Positions 40,036-52,010 are shown, counted from the stretch's first letter. The stretch is 64,000 nucleotides of DNA from Methylobacillus flagellatus KT (GCF_000013705.1 NC_007947.1:2356001-2420000); one strand, 5' to 3'. The notes: generated by a model not told the origin, from the letters alone. Program-made: numbers and translations.

Positions 40036-41217
40036 TCAACCTTTAGCACGCTGTTCCAAAATCTCCACCGCCGGCAATTTCTTGCCTTCAAGGAATTCCA
40101 GAAATGCCCCGCCCGCCGTCGAGATATAAGACACCTTGTCATAGATATCGTATTTCTGGATCGCAGCAATGGTGTCGCCGCCGCCGGCCAGGGTGAAGGC
40201 CTTGGTCTTGGCAATGGCGTCGGCGATGGTCTTGGTGCCTTCGCCGAACTGGTCGAACTCGAATACGCCGACCGGGCCGTTCCAGACCACGGTGCCTGCA
40301 TTGAGGATGATCTCGGCCAGTTGCTTGGCCGACTCGGGGCCAATGTCGAAGATCATGTCGTCGTCGGCCACGTCCTCCGCCGATTTGAGTACGGCAGGCT
40401 CATTGGCGTCGAACTGCTTGCCGCAGACCACATCCACCGCGATTGGCACGGCCGCACCACGCTTCGCCATTTTTTCCATCAGGCATTGGGCAGTAGGTAC
40501 CAGGTCGTCCTCGCTCAGTGAGCGGCCAATCGGTTTTCCAGCTGCCTTGAGGAAGGTATTGGCAATACCGCCGCCTACCACGAGCTGGTCGACCTTTTCA
40601 GCCAGGCTTTCCAGCACGGTAAGCTTGGTGGAGACCTTGGAGCCGCCGACAATCGCGACCATGGGGCGGGCAGGTTCGCACAGGGCCTTGCCCAGTGCAT
40701 CCAGCTCGCCGACCAGTAGCAAGCCCGCCGCCGCGACCGGTGCATATTGCGCCACCCCGTAGGTGGAGGCCTCTGCGCGGTGAGCTGTACCGAAAGCGTC
40801 CATCACGAATACATCGCATAGCGCGGCATACTTGCGCGCGGTTTCTTCGGCGTTTTTTTTCTCACCTTTATTGAAGCGGCAATTTTCCAGCAAGACCACT
40901 TCGCCTTCCGCCACTTCAAAGCCACCGTCGACCCAGTCCTTGATCAGGCGCACCGGCTGACCCAGCTTGTCGGCCAGCACGTCAGCCACGGGCTGCAAGG
41001 AGTTTTCCTCCGAATATACGCCTTCTTCCGGGCGACCAAGGTGGGAAGTCACCATAACGCGTGCCTTGGCATCCAGGGCATGGCGTATGGTGGGAATGGA
41101 GGCGGTGATACGCGCATCGGAAGTGACTTTGCCATCGCTGACCGGCACGTTAAGATCGGCGCGAATGAAGACGCGCTTGCCCGCGAGGTCAAGGTCCGTC
41201 ATGTTGATTACGGTCAT
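40036..41217 (-). CDS. pgk: Phosphoglycerate kinase
   Basis: Enzyme of 393 residues. The substrate-binding [10 protein letters not shown] (residue 15), the TSHLGRP segment (about 57), GGSKVSTKL (about 190) and the C-terminal GGGDTIAAI are complete. 15 bases after gap, and ended by the terminator at 39988. Confidence 0.97.
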   Translation of the reverse strand: MTVINMTDLDLAGKRVFIRADLNVPVSDGKVTSDARITASIPTIRHALDAKARVMVTSHLGRPEEGVYSEENSLQPVADVLADKLGQPVRLIKDWVDGGFEVAEGEVVLLENCRFNKGEKKNAEETARKYAALCDVFVMDAFGTAHRAEASTYGVAQYAPVAAAGLLLVGELDALGKALCEPARPMVAIVGGSKVSTKLTVLESLAEKVDQLVVGGGIANTFLKAAGKPIGRSLSEDDLVPTAQCLMEKMAKRGAAVPIAVDVVCGKQFDANEPAVLKSAEDVADDDMIFDIGPESAKQLAEIILNAGTVVWNGPVGVFEFDQFGEGTKTIADAIAKTKAFTLAGGGDTIAAIQKYDIYDKVSYISTAGGAFLEFLEGKKLPAVEILEQRAKG

Positions 41218-41232
41218 CGCTTGCTCCTTGGC

Positions 41233-42294
<1,062 letters not shown>

Positions 42295-42307
42295 TCAATT
42301 CACGCCA

Positions 42308-44299
42308 TTACAGCACGGACTTGACGGTGTTCACTACATTTTCAACCGTGAAGCCGAAGTGCTTGAACAGCACGCCGCCTGGAGCAGACTCGCCAAAGGT
42401 GTCGATACCGACCACGGCACCTTCGAGGCCAACATACTTGCGCCAGAAATCGGTCACACCAGCTTCAACAGCTACGCGCTTCACGCCTGGGGTCAATACG
42501 CTGTCCTTGTAGGCTTGATCTTGGCGGTCGAACACGTTGGTGGATGGCATGGAAACCACACGCACCTTGGTGCCAGCAGCATTCAACTCTGCCGCAGCCT
42601 TGATTGCCAGGTCCAGCTCGGAGCCGGTCGCGATCAGGATGACGTCTGCCTTGCCTTCCACGTCGGAGAACACATAACCGCCCTTGCGGATCAGTTCGAA
42701 GTGCTTCTCGTCGTGCTTGATGCCAGGCACATTCTGGCGGCTCAGCACCAGGCTGGTCGGGCCATCCTTGCGCTCAACGGCAGCCACCCAGGCAATCGCG
42801 GTTTCAACGGAGTCGGCAGGACGCCATACATCCATGCGGGGAATATAACGCAGGCCTGCGGTGTTTTCGATTGGCTGGTGGGTAGGACCGTCTTCGCCCT
42901 GACCGATGGAGTCATGCGTCAACACCGCGATAGTGCGTTGCTTCATCAATGCTGCCATGCGCAATGCGTTCTTAGCGTAATCGGAGAACATGTGGAATGT
43001 ACCGCCGAAAGGCAGCAGACCGCCATGCAGCGCCATACCGTTCATGATCGCGAACATGCCGAACTCACGCACGCCGTAGGAAATGTAGTTGCCTGGCTCC
43101 TTGCCGCTAACATGCTTGAAGCTGGCGCAGCTGGTCAGGTTGGAACCGGTCAGGTCGGCAGAGCCGCCGAGGAACTCGGGCAGCACTGGTGCCAAGGCAG
43201 CAATGGCATTCTGGGAGGCCTTGCGGGTAGCAATGCTTTCTGCCTTTTCGTTGGTGGCCTTGATGAAGGCGTCGGTGACTTCCTTCCAGTTGGCAGGCAA
43301 CTCACCAGCCATGCGGCGCTTGAACTCAGCAGCTTCAGCAGGATAGGCCTTGGCATACGCTTCGAACTTCGCGTTCCACTCGCTTTCGAGCTTAGCGCCT
43401 TTTTCCTTGCCATCCCAGCCAGCGTAGACCTCTTCAGGAATCACGAATGGCTCGTGTTTCCAGCCCAAGGCTTCGCGGGTAGCGGCGACTTCTTCCAGGC
43501 CAAGGGCAGAACCATGGCAGTCATGGGAGCCACACTTGTTGGGGGATCCCTTACCGATGATGGTCTTGCAGCAAATCAAAGTCGGCTTGTCAGTCACCTT
43601 CTTCGCAGCTTCGATGGCGGCATTGACTGCGTCGAAATCGTGACCATCAACATTGGGGACAACATGCCAGCCGTAAGCTTCGAAACGCTTGGCTGTATCG
43701 TCAGTGTACCAACCCTCGATGTGACCATCGATGGAGATGCCGTTGTCATCCCAGAAAGCAATCAGCTTGCCCAAACCCCATGTCCCGGCCAGCGCTGCGG
43801 CTTCGTGGGAAATGCCTTCCATCATGCAGCCATCGCCGAGGAAACAGTATGTATAGTGATCGACGATCTCATGGCCTGGCTTATTGAATTGGTGTGCCAG
43901 CAGTTTTTCAGCCATGGCGAAACCTACAGCATTGGTAATGCCCTGGCCAAGAGGACCAGTTGTGGTTTCGACGCCAGGCGCGTAGCCATACTCAGGGTGA
44001 CCAGCACAACGGGAATGCAGCTGACGGAAAGACTTGATGTCGTCCATGTTCAGGTCGTAGCCTGTCAGGTGCAACAAGGAGTAGATCAACATGGAGCCGT
44101 GACCGTTGGACAGGATGAAACGGTCACGATCAGCCCAACTAGGGTTGGTCGGGTTGTGACGCAGATGATGGTTCCAGAGAACCTCTGCGATGTCTGCCAT
44201 CCCCATCGGTGCACCAGGGTGTCCAGAATTTGCCTTCTGAACTGCATCCATGGATAACACGCGGATGGCATTTGCCAATTCTTGACGACTTGCTGCCAT
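42308..44299 (-). CDS. tkt: Transketolase
   Basis: Thiamine-diphosphate enzyme of 663 residues that moves two-carbon units between sugar phosphates, central to ribulose 5-phosphate regeneration. The TPP motif GDG...N appears as [15 protein letters not shown] (about residue 153) and the later [14 protein letters not shown] block is present. RBS GGGAG is immediately before the ATG. Its leader carries a hairpin followed by five T (44324-44362). Confidence 0.97.
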   Translation of the reverse strand: MAASRQELANAIRVLSMDAVQKANSGHPGAPMGMADIAEVLWNHHLRHNPTNPSWADRDRFILSNGHGSMLIYSLLHLTGYDLNMDDIKSFRQLHSRCAGHPEYGYAPGVETTTGPLGQGITNAVGFAMAEKLLAHQFNKPGHEIVDHYTYCFLGDGCMMEGISHEAAALAGTWGLGKLIAFWDDNGISIDGHIEGWYTDDTAKRFEAYGWHVVPNVDGHDFDAVNAAIEAAKKVTDKPTLICCKTIIGKGSPNKCGSHDCHGSALGLEEVAATREALGWKHEPFVIPEEVYAGWDGKEKGAKLESEWNAKFEAYAKAYPAEAAEFKRRMAGELPANWKEVTDAFIKATNEKAESIATRKASQNAIAALAPVLPEFLGGSADLTGSNLTSCASFKHVSGKEPGNYISYGVREFGMFAIMNGMALHGGLLPFGGTFHMFSDYAKNALRMAALMKQRTIAVLTHDSIGQGEDGPTHQPIENTAGLRYIPRMDVWRPADSVETAIAWVAAVERKDGPTSLVLSRQNVPGIKHDEKHFELIRKGGYVFSDVEGKADVILIATGSELDLAIKAAAELNAAGTKVRVVSMPSTNVFDRQDQAYKDSVLTPGVKRVAVEAGVTDFWRKYVGLEGAVVGIDTFGESAPGGVLFKHFGFTVENVVNTVKSVL

Positions 44300-44323
44300 A
44301 CATATCTCCCTACGGTTGAAGAG

Positions 44324-44362
44324 AAAAAGGCTTCACCAGCACAGGGAAGGCTGGTGGAAGCC
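44324..44362 (-). terminator. Terminator-like hairpin in the tkt leader
   Basis: On the minus strand GGCTTCCACCAGC pairs with GCTGGTGAAGCC (one bulged C, 9-base loop) and is followed by TTTTTC. It ends only 24 bases before the tkt ATG and overlaps no other gene. It may end the thioredoxin-like transcript or act as an attenuator of tkt. Confidence 0.75.
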
Positions 44363-44533
44363 TCACTCAAATTCTTGAAAACCCTCTGGAATGTTGGGGA
44401 TGCTGAAACCGTTGCAAACCACAATGACGAAGAGGTATTTAACCCATAATTATTCCTTAGATGTGCGGTTTCAGCAATACCAACAACGAGATTAATGCCG
44501 TTGCCGCCATGATCCCCGCCTATTCACGCCGGC

Positions 44534-45100
44534 TCATTCCGCAGGCTCACGCCACTTGATCGAGCAACCGATTGAAGGCACCTGTTCGGCAGGGCCACGC
44601 CCCGTCTCGGCAATCTGCTTCATGGCATTGAACAGGTCGCGGGTGGGGTTTTCCACTGGCGTCATGCTCCGCCCCTGATTATCGAAGCGCCCGCGGTATT
44701 GCAGTTCGAGATGCGCATTGAAGCCGAAGAAATCCGGCGTACAGACAGCACCGTAGGCCTTGGCCACTTGCTGGCTCTCATCAAACAGGTAAGGAAAAGG
44801 AAAATGAAACTCGCGGGCCACTTCCGCCATTTTCTCGAAAGAATCCTCGGGATACGTCACTGCATCATTGGATGAAATAGCGACAGCATTGATGCCGAAT
44901 TCGCGCAAAGCGCGCACATCGGCCACCAGCCTCTCGCGGATGGCCTGTACATACGGACAGTGATTGCAAATGAACATCACCAGCGTACCGTTGACCCCCT
45001 TGACCTCTTCTAGCGACCAATGCCTGCCATCCACACCAGGCAGGTTGAAATCAGGCGCCTTCCAGCCAAAATCACAGACTGGAGGGTTCAGACTTGCCAT
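44534..45100 (-). CDS. Thioredoxin-like (AhpC/TSA-redoxin) protein
   Basis: Protein of 188 residues with a redoxin fold. MFICNHCPYV contains a CxxC pair (Cys-Asn-His-Cys) at about residues 46-49. Related proteins are annotated as thioredoxin family or peroxiredoxin-like. No signal peptide, so cytoplasmic. The ATG at 45100 has AAGGAG upstream; the frame is open to 45364 but lacks support there and runs antisense to rsmE. Divergent from rsmE. Confidence 0.85.
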   Translation of the reverse strand: MASLNPPVCDFGWKAPDFNLPGVDGRHWSLEEVKGVNGTLVMFICNHCPYVQAIRERLVADVRALREFGINAVAISSNDAVTYPEDSFEKMAEVAREFHFPFPYLFDESQQVAKAYGAVCTPDFFGFNAHLELQYRGRFDNQGRSMTPVENPTRDLFNAMKQIAETGRGPAEQVPSIGCSIKWREPAE

Positions 45101-45154
45101 AATGCACACTCCTTCCATTAGAATTTCAAGTTCCGCCAATACTACCACCTCCCC

Positions 45155-45892
45155 ATGACAACTCCTCGCTTTTACCATCCCGGGGCACTGATTCCCGGCA
45201 ATGAAACCGCATTGGCTGGCAATGCAGCAAGCCATGCCAGCAAAGCCCTGCGTATGCAAGTAGGCGACCATGCCATCCTTTTCAATGGCGATGGACACAA
45301 TTACTTGAGCAGGCTGACCTCTATTCGCAAACAGGAGGTAATTGCCGAGGTATTGGAAGCGCAACCATGCCCGACAGAGTCTCCCTTGAAAATCACGCTG
45401 GCCCAGGCAATCTCCTCAGGCGACCGCATGGACTTCACGATTCAAAAAGCGGTGGAAATGGGCGTATCGTCCATCCAGCCCATCTTTAGTCAGCGCAGTA
45501 TCGTCAAGCTCACCGGCGAGCGCGCCGAGAAACGCCGGGAACATTGGCAGAATGTGGCTATTTCCGCCTGCGAGCAGTCAGGGCGCGCCTATATTCCTCC
45601 CGTGGCGCCCGCCATCAACCTGAGCGAGTGGCTGGCACAGAAACCAGGTGCAGATGCCTATATTACCCTGGCGCCCGGCGCACCTCTCACACTGCCGCAA
45701 CTTACTTCCCCAACACGCCATATCTGCTTGCTGATCGGCCCCGAAGGGGGCTTGGCCGACCATGAAATAGCACTGGCTGCTCAACACGGGTTCACTCTCG
45801 TACGCATGGGTCCGCGCATACTCAGAACGGAAACAGCCGCCATTGCCGCCATTGCCAGCATGCAAACGCTATGGGGTGATTTTATCAATTGA
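45155..45892 (+). CDS. rsmE: 16S rRNA m3U1498 methyltransferase
   Basis: SPOUT methyltransferase of 245 residues that methylates U1498 of 16S rRNA. An N-terminal PUA-like domain (HASKALRMQVGD) is followed by the knotted SAM domain with LLIGPEGGLADHEI (about residue 190) and the final GPRILRTETAAIAAI. Just upstream of the HTH-ArgA gene, but a 73-base gap with inverted repeats separates them. Confidence 0.96.
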   Translation: MTTPRFYHPGALIPGNETALAGNAASHASKALRMQVGDHAILFNGDGHNYLSRLTSIRKQEVIAEVLEAQPCPTESPLKITLAQAISSGDRMDFTIQKAVEMGVSSIQPIFSQRSIVKLTGERAEKRREHWQNVAISACEQSGRAYIPPVAPAINLSEWLAQKPGADAYITLAPGAPLTLPQLTSPTRHICLLIGPEGGLADHEIALAAQHGFTLVRMGPRILRTETAAIAAIASMQTLWGDFIN

Positions 45893-45915
45893 CTCCAATT
45901 AAATTGCATTAAAAG

Positions 45916-45957
45916 TCTATTTGCTATAGAAATATGTCTTAAACGCAAATTTAGGAC
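45916..45957. promoter_or_regulatory. Inverted repeats upstream of the HTH-ArgA gene
   Basis: Two imperfect palindromes lie in the 50 bases before the start: TCTAT-N5-ATAGA (45916-45930) and GTCTTAA-N8-TTAGGAC (45936-45957, one mismatch). In addition ATTTGC (45919-45924) is complementary to GCAAAT (45945-45950). They are candidate operators for the protein's own N-terminal DNA-binding domain or for another regulator. Confidence 0.4.
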
Positions 45958-45965
45958 AGATTTCC

Positions 45966-47531
45966 ATGGCTTTAGGAAACGCAATCCGCAAACGTCGCAA
46001 AGCGCTCAACATGACGTTGCAAGAACTGGCCCGCAAGGTCAACGCGAATAGCGGCAACCTATCCCGCATTGAACGCGGAGCGCAAGGCGTATCCGAAACC
46101 ATGTTGCGCAAGCTATGCACTGCACTGGATTGCACTGCAGCCTACCTATATGCCCAAAGTGATGCAGAAAGCGGGCATAGCACCAATACCTCACGCCTGA
46201 CCCTGCACCAACCTCAGGAGTTCGTCCGCTGGTTCCGCTCTGCTGCCCCTTATATCCACGCATTTGGGGGGCGGACCTTCGTGATTGCCTTTGGCGGCGA
46301 GGTCGTGGATGACGGCCAGTTCGTTGCCCTTTCGCACGACCTCAACCTGCTTGCCAGCCTGGATGTGCGTCTTGTGCTCGTGCATGGCGCACGCCCGCAA
46401 ATAGAACGCCGCCTCAGGCGTGCCAAGCTGCAGACCAAACTGGTCAATGGCTTGCGTGTCACGGATGACGAAGCCATGGAAGCCGTCAAGGAAGCGAACG
46501 GCGCCGTTCGCGTTGAAATAGAATCCTTGCTTTCTATGGGGCTGATCAACTCGCCGATGGCAGGCGCAGACATTCGCGTTGCCAGCGGCAACTTCGTCAC
46601 CGCCAAGCCGCTCGGCGTGCGCGACGGTATAGACCTGCAGCATACCGGCGAAGTACGCAAAATCGATGCTATTGGTATCCAAAAGCGCCTGGACGACGGT
46701 GAGCTGGTATTGCTATCGCCCCTGGGCTACTCGCCTACCGGGGAAGTATTCAACCTGACGCTGGAAGATGTTGCCACCAGCACGGCCATTGCCCTGGACG
46801 CTGACAAGCTGATTTTCCTCATGGACTCCAGCGGCGTGCACAATATTCGCGGGGAGCTGCTGCGGGAAATGACCACCGACAAGGCCAGAAACCTTCTGCG
46901 CCATATCGGTAACAACGGTGCCCAACAGATTACCGAAGATGAATTGTATTACCTGCCTGCCGCAGTCCGCGCCTGCGGACAAGGCGTAGCACGCACTCAC
47001 CTGATCAGTCGGCATGTGGACGGCGCGATTTTGCAGGAGCTCTTCACACACGACGGCATCGGCACCATGGTGACCGAGGATCCGCTGGAAGCCATGCGGC
47101 CTGCGGATATTGGTGATGTCGGCGGCATACTGCAATTGATCGAGCCCTTGGAAAACGAGGGAATACTGGTCAGGCGCGGGCGCGAACGCCTGGAAATGGA
47201 AATCAACCACTTTTATGTCATGGAGCATGACGGCAAGATCATTGGCTGCGCAGCGCTCTACCCCTTTGCTGATGCCAAGACCGCGGAGCTCGCCTGCATG
47301 GCCATCCACTCCTCATTCCGCCGTGGCGGACGCGGCGACCGACTGCTCAGCTATTGCGAAGGACAAGCGCGCGAGCTGGGCTTGAAATCCATCTTTGTCC
47401 TCACGACGCGCACAGAGCATTGGTTCCTCGAACGAGGCTTTATTGAAACCAGCGTCGAGCAACTGCCGGGTGAAAAGCAGAAACTCTACAACCTGCAGCG
47501 CCGCTCCAAGGTTTTCATCAAGCATATTTGA
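45966..47531 (+). CDS. argA: N-acetylglutamate synthase with an N-terminal XRE-type HTH domain
   Basis: Single open frame of 521 residues. Residues 4-62 form a Cro/CI-type helix-turn-helix (KALNMTLQELARKV, then SGNLSRIERG). A short linker (63-80) leads into a complete ArgA of about 441 residues. The acetylglutamate-kinase-like domain contains FVIAFGGEVV near residue 105, and the C-terminal GNAT domain contains RRGGRGDRLL near 450. ArgA makes N-acetylglutamate, the first step of arginine synthesis, in the cytoplasm. Relatives normally start at the QEFVRWFRSAAPY segment; no internal start with a ribosome binding site is seen there, so the fusion looks real. Regulation by arginine through the kinase-like domain is known for the family; coupling to DNA binding is inference. 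Confidence 0.88.
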   Translation: MALGNAIRKRRKALNMTLQELARKVNANSGNLSRIERGAQGVSETMLRKLCTALDCTAAYLYAQSDAESGHSTNTSRLTLHQPQEFVRWFRSAAPYIHAFGGRTFVIAFGGEVVDDGQFVALSHDLNLLASLDVRLVLVHGARPQIERRLRRAKLQTKLVNGLRVTDDEAMEAVKEANGAVRVEIESLLSMGLINSPMAGADIRVASGNFVTAKPLGVRDGIDLQHTGEVRKIDAIGIQKRLDDGELVLLSPLGYSPTGEVFNLTLEDVATSTAIALDADKLIFLMDSSGVHNIRGELLREMTTDKARNLLRHIGNNGAQQITEDELYYLPAAVRACGQGVARTHLISRHVDGAILQELFTHDGIGTMVTEDPLEAMRPADIGDVGGILQLIEPLENEGILVRRGRERLEMEINHFYVMEHDGKIIGCAALYPFADAKTAELACMAIHSSFRRGGRGDRLLSYCEGQARELGLKSIFVLTTRTEHWFLERGFIETSVEQLPGEKQKLYNLQRRSKVFIKHI

Positions 47532-47562
47532 GTCTTGCATTCTTCCCCAGCAAAATAAAGTA

Positions 47563-47591
47563 TTGACCTTTTAAATGATAATAATTACTAT
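47563..47591 (+). promoter_or_regulatory. Promoter of the PEP-CTERM gene
   Basis: TTGACC (-35, 47563-47568), 17-base spacer and TACTAT (-10, 47586-47591). It would give a leader of about 100 bases. A Fur-like palindrome overlaps spacer and -10. Confidence 0.6.
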
Positions 47592-47596
47592 TATTT
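47573..47596. promoter_or_regulatory. Fur-box-like palindrome
   Basis: A 24-base near-palindrome, AAATGATAATAATT-ACTATTATTT, with 20 of 24 positions symmetric. It resembles repeats of the GATAAT unit of the Fur operator. It covers the -10 of the PEP-CTERM gene promoter, where binding would repress. An additional repeat ATATAAA/TTTATAT (47605-47611, 47621-47627) lies downstream. Confidence 0.45.
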
Positions 47597-47696
47597 AATC
47601 AATGATATAAATGATACCTATTTATATTTATTGATCATTCTCACCGCCTGGTCACGCTCATAGTGCTCAGGCACTCAACCAGCTTTAAGGGGAAAA

Positions 47697-48443
47697 ATGC
47701 ATTTCACATACACTAAAAGCATTCTTGCACTGAGCCTGCTTGCAGCCACATCCATCGCTCAGGCAGCCACCGAAACCAGCGAATACTTCACTGACGTTGC
47801 AGGCTCAGCGTCTACAGACGGCTTCAACCAATTGATTGCCAGTCGTCTCGGTAGTGGCGCAACCGGCATAGCCGCAGTCACCACAGGCGTTGTCAGCAAC
47901 GCTCCTGCTGGCGATGCCGTCCTGACCCGCACATCTGGCACAGCTTATCCTGCAGGCTTCGGCCTCTATGAGTGGCAAGGCCCATACTCAACTTTCACCA
48001 TTAGCGATGAAACACTGATCTCTGATCTTGGCTCCATCGTATTCCAGAGCCATGTCAACCCTGGCGGCAATTATGAGCTTGGCGGCGCTGGCGGCATTGA
48101 TGCTGCGATTTCAGAAGTATTCCTGAGCTTCAACGGCGGCAACCAACTTCTTGCGGCAACTTCGTTCAGCCTCACAAATGCCATTGACAACCCTGGCTCG
48201 CCTTTCTACAACCCTGACAGTCCAATCCTTGAGGCAGCAATCGGCTACTTTACGTGGGATTTGAGCGGGATCAGCGACCCAATCACTTCCTACTCAATTT
48301 CTTTCGGTACCCATGCCCACAGCAGCATCATCGCCTTCCAGGTTGACCAGATCGCTGCCGCTGTACCCGAGCCTTCCGCTTATGCACTGATGCTCGGCGG
48401 CCTGGCGCTGGTGGGCTTTGCGGCTCGTCGCAAAAAGGCTTAA
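47697..48443 (+). CDS. PEP-CTERM sorting-signal protein (exosortase substrate)
   Basis: Exported protein of 248 residues. A Sec signal peptide ends around AQA (residue 23). The mature part is rich in Gly, Ser, Thr and Asn with a beta-type pattern. The C-terminus carries the PEP-CTERM tripartite signal: VPEPSAYALMLGGL, a hydrophobic stretch, then RRKKA. Such proteins are processed by exosortase (EpsH) and often associate with exopolysaccharide or biofilm. No exosortase gene is in the window. The ligand or role of the mature domain is unknown. Confidence 0.9.
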   Translation: MHFTYTKSILALSLLAATSIAQAATETSEYFTDVAGSASTDGFNQLIASRLGSGATGIAAVTTGVVSNAPAGDAVLTRTSGTAYPAGFGLYEWQGPYSTFTISDETLISDLGSIVFQSHVNPGGNYELGGAGGIDAAISEVFLSFNGGNQLLAATSFSLTNAIDNPGSPFYNPDSPILEAAIGYFTWDLSGISDPITSYSISFGTHAHSSIIAFQVDQIAAAVPEPSAYALMLGGLALVGFAARRKKA

Positions 48444-48474
48444 TCGTCCACGGTCTTTGACATCTACCCCGGTC

Positions 48475-48511
48475 GGCAACCTCCCGCGCTGTTCAAGGAG
48501 GTTGCCGCTTT
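48475..48511. terminator. Hairpin between the convergent PEP-CTERM and fhs genes
   Basis: GGCAACCTCC (48475-48484) and GGAGGTTGCC (48497-48506) are perfectly complementary over 10 bp with a 12-base loop. The T-run is poor (GCTTTC), so it may be a weak bidirectional terminator or a 3'-end protecting stem. Confidence 0.55.
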
Positions 48512-48534
48512 CACGTTCCCTCACCCATCACCCG

Positions 48535-50208
48535 CTAATATAGCCCGACCACCTGCCCATCATCATCTATATCCATCCTGATTGCGCATGGCTCCTCCGG
48601 CAATCCAGGCATCGTCATGATGTCATCACATATGATCACGACAAACTCTGCTCCAGCACACAGGCGTACCGCTCTGACCGTCAATATATGCTCATGCGGC
48701 ACACCGCGCCGGGACGCGTCCGTCGAGAATGAATACTGAGTCTTGGCGATACATATCGGATAATGCCCATACCCTGCATCCTGCAACCTGTCGATCATGG
48801 CACGAACCGGGCGAGGCGCATGGACATCCATCGCACCATAAATCTTGCGCGCCACCTGATTGACCTTTTCCCAGAGTGTCTCGCTACTTTCGTACACATA
48901 CCGCACTCCTTCGCTTCGGCCCTCGATTAATTGCAACACATGGGCAGCAAGGCTTTCCGCACCAGCTCCGCCCTTTGCCCAGTGCTCCGCCACTACCACC
49001 TTGATCCCCATCTCCCCCATTCGCTTCATCACCAGCGCAAGCTCCGCCTCGGTATCATGATCAAAGCGGTTCAGCGCAATCACTGCGGGCATACCGTAAT
49101 GCGTCGTCACGTTTTCCACATGCTTTTCCAGGTTGGCAATCCCTCGGTCCAACGCCAGCATATCCTCTCTTGATAGCGCCGACACGTCGGCGCCACCGTG
49201 ATACTTGAGCGCACGTATGGTCGCTACGATCACACAGGCATCGGGATGCAATCCCGCCTTTCTGCACTTGATATCAATAAATTTCTCCGCGCCCAAGTCG
49301 GCACCAAATCCAGCCTCAGTCACGACATAATCTCCCAGTTTCAGGGCGGTCCTGGTGGCAATGACAGAGTTGCAGCCATGGGCGATATTGGCAAACGGCC
49401 CGCCATGCAGCAGCGCAGGCGTATGCTCCAATGTTTGCACGAGGTTGGGCTTGATGGCATCTTTGAGCAGTACCGTCATCGCTCCGTGTGCCTTGAGGTC
49501 CTGCGCCGTCACCGGCTGACCTGAATATGTATATCCAACCACGATACGACCCAGGCGCGTGCGCAAATCCTTGAGAGAGTCCGCCAGGCAGAACACAGCC
49601 ATCACCTCAGAAGCCACGACGATATCGAAACCGTCCTCGCGAGGCTGGCCATTGACCTTGCCGCCCAACCCGATCACGACCTGGCGTAAGGCACGATCGT
49701 TCATGTCGATCACCCGCTTCCATGTGACTTGGCGCGGATCTATCTGCAAGGCGTTGCCGTGGTGGATATGATTGTCGATCATGGCGGCAAGCAGGTTGTG
49801 CGCTAGCGCGATCGAGGCAAAGTCGCCAGTGAAGTGCAGGTTGATATCCTCCATCGGCACGACTTGGGCATAGCCGCCGCCGGCAGCCCCTCCCTTCATG
49901 CCGAATACCGGCCCCATGGAAGGTTCGCGCAGACAGATGACAGCGCGTTTGCCCATACGCTGCAAGGCATCACCGAGGCCAACCGTGGTCGTGGTTTTGC
50001 CTTCTCCCGCTGGGCTCGGGCTGATGGCCGTGACCAGGATGAGCTTGCCGTCCGGCTGCGCTTGCAGTTGCGGGTTGGCGTTGAGGTCTATCTTGGCCTT
50101 GTATTGCCCATAAAGCGTGATGGAGTCCTCGTTCAGGCCGAGTTCAGCGGCAATCTCGCTGATTTTACGGAGCTTGGCCTGCCGGGCAATTTCAATATCG
50201 CTGAACAT
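48535..50208 (-). CDS. fhs: Formate-tetrahydrofolate ligase
   Basis: ATP-dependent enzyme of 557 residues making 10-formyl-tetrahydrofolate from formate. The P-loop-like [15 protein letters not shown] (about residue 64) and the [13 protein letters not shown] segment (about 105) are typical. In methylotrophs it links formate to the folate C1 pool. It stands alone on the minus strand, divergent from argB. Confidence 0.97.
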   Translation of the reverse strand: MFSDIEIARQAKLRKISEIAAELGLNEDSITLYGQYKAKIDLNANPQLQAQPDGKLILVTAISPSPAGEGKTTTTVGLGDALQRMGKRAVICLREPSMGPVFGMKGGAAGGGYAQVVPMEDINLHFTGDFASIALAHNLLAAMIDNHIHHGNALQIDPRQVTWKRVIDMNDRALRQVVIGLGGKVNGQPREDGFDIVVASEVMAVFCLADSLKDLRTRLGRIVVGYTYSGQPVTAQDLKAHGAMTVLLKDAIKPNLVQTLEHTPALLHGGPFANIAHGCNSVIATRTALKLGDYVVTEAGFGADLGAEKFIDIKCRKAGLHPDACVIVATIRALKYHGGADVSALSREDMLALDRGIANLEKHVENVTTHYGMPAVIALNRFDHDTEAELALVMKRMGEMGIKVVVAEHWAKGGAGAESLAAHVLQLIEGRSEGVRYVYESSETLWEKVNQVARKIYGAMDVHAPRPVRAMIDRLQDAGYGHYPICIAKTQYSFSTDASRRGVPHEHILTVRAVRLCAGAEFVVIICDDIMTMPGLPEEPCAIRMDIDDDGQVVGLY

Positions 50209-50368
50209 GCAATTCCCTGTGCTGATGGTTGAAGAATACCAGGAAGGTGTGACTTTCGAGCTCAGTGTACCTCTGCCTTCCAGGCTTTGATAGTTTTAGC
50301 AAGCTGTCGCGTGATTTTCACGTTAAACCAGTTAAAATAACCGCTTATTCATTCACTCGCACTTTTAG

Positions 50369-51262
<894 letters not shown>

Positions 51263-51284
51263 GCGCATACTCCCGTCCTAATCC

Positions 51285-52010
51285 ATGTCACACAAGGTCT
51301 GGATCTTCGACCTCGACAATACCTTGCATGATGCAGATGCGGAAATCTTTCCGCATCTGCATATCGAGATGACGCGCTACATCATGAGCGAGCTCAGGCT
51401 GGAGGAAGAGGCGGCATGCCTGTTGCGCCAGCATTACTGGCGCATCTACGGCGCCACCCTGAAAGGCCTGATGCGCCATCACCGTGTGCACCCGCACCAT
51501 TTCCTGCAGACCACCCACCAGCTCGCCGGGCTGCCTCAAATGGTGCGCTCGGTCAAAAAGCTGCGACATACCTTGCAGCAACTCTCTGGCCGTAAGGTAG
51601 TATTCACTAACGCGCCGATGAGTTATGCCAAAAGAGTGTTAAAATTGCTCGCTATCGACGACTTGTTCGACCAGGTGTTCAGTGTGGAATCCTCTGGTTT
51701 CCACCCCAAACCTGCCATACGGGGATTTCAGCACCTGCTGCGAACGCTCAAGGTCAATGCCGGCGACTGCGTGCTACTCGAAGACAGCCTGCCGGCATTG
51801 ATGACAGCCAAGCGACTGGGCATGAACACCATCCATGTCTCGCGCAGGCCAAAACGCCCCAGTTATGTGGATGCACGCATTTCGAGCGTGTTGGAGCTAC
51901 CGCATACCTGGCTTTATAAAACGTACAACAATGCAGAGTATCGCCATCCCCCGGCGTACTGTCCCGGACTGGCTTCCTGCCTGGATCAAGAGGTAAAGAA
52001 ATGGCTTTGA
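51285..52010 (+). CDS. HAD-superfamily pyrimidine 5'-nucleotidase-like phosphatase
   Basis: Protein of 241 residues with HAD motifs: FDLDNTL with the nucleophile Asp (residue 9), VFTNAP (about 106), the KP lysine region (HPKP) and LEDSLPAL with acidic residues (about 166). Close to the SDT1/YjjG-type nucleotidases. Lies between argB and slmA and overlaps slmA by 10 bases. Confidence 0.88.
   Translation: MSHKVWIFDLDNTLHDADAEIFPHLHIEMTRYIMSELRLEEEAACLLRQHYWRIYGATLKGLMRHHRVHPHHFLQTTHQLAGLPQMVRSVKKLRHTLQQLSGRKVVFTNAPMSYAKRVLKLLAIDDLFDQVFSVESSGFHPKPAIRGFQHLLRTLKVNAGDCVLLEDSLPALMTAKRLGMNTIHVSRRPKRPSYVDARISSVLELPHTWLYKTYNNAEYRHPPAYCPGLASCLDQEVKKWL

Noticed and set aside
42359..44257. Open frame of 632 codons on the plus strand opposite tkt
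   Set aside because: Antisense shadow of transketolase with no recognisable domain; the minus-strand gene is certain.
45101..45364. N-terminal extension of the thioredoxin-like protein by 88 residues
   Set aside because: The extension lies antisense to rsmE, lacks family similarity, and a strong ribosome binding site marks the start at 45100.
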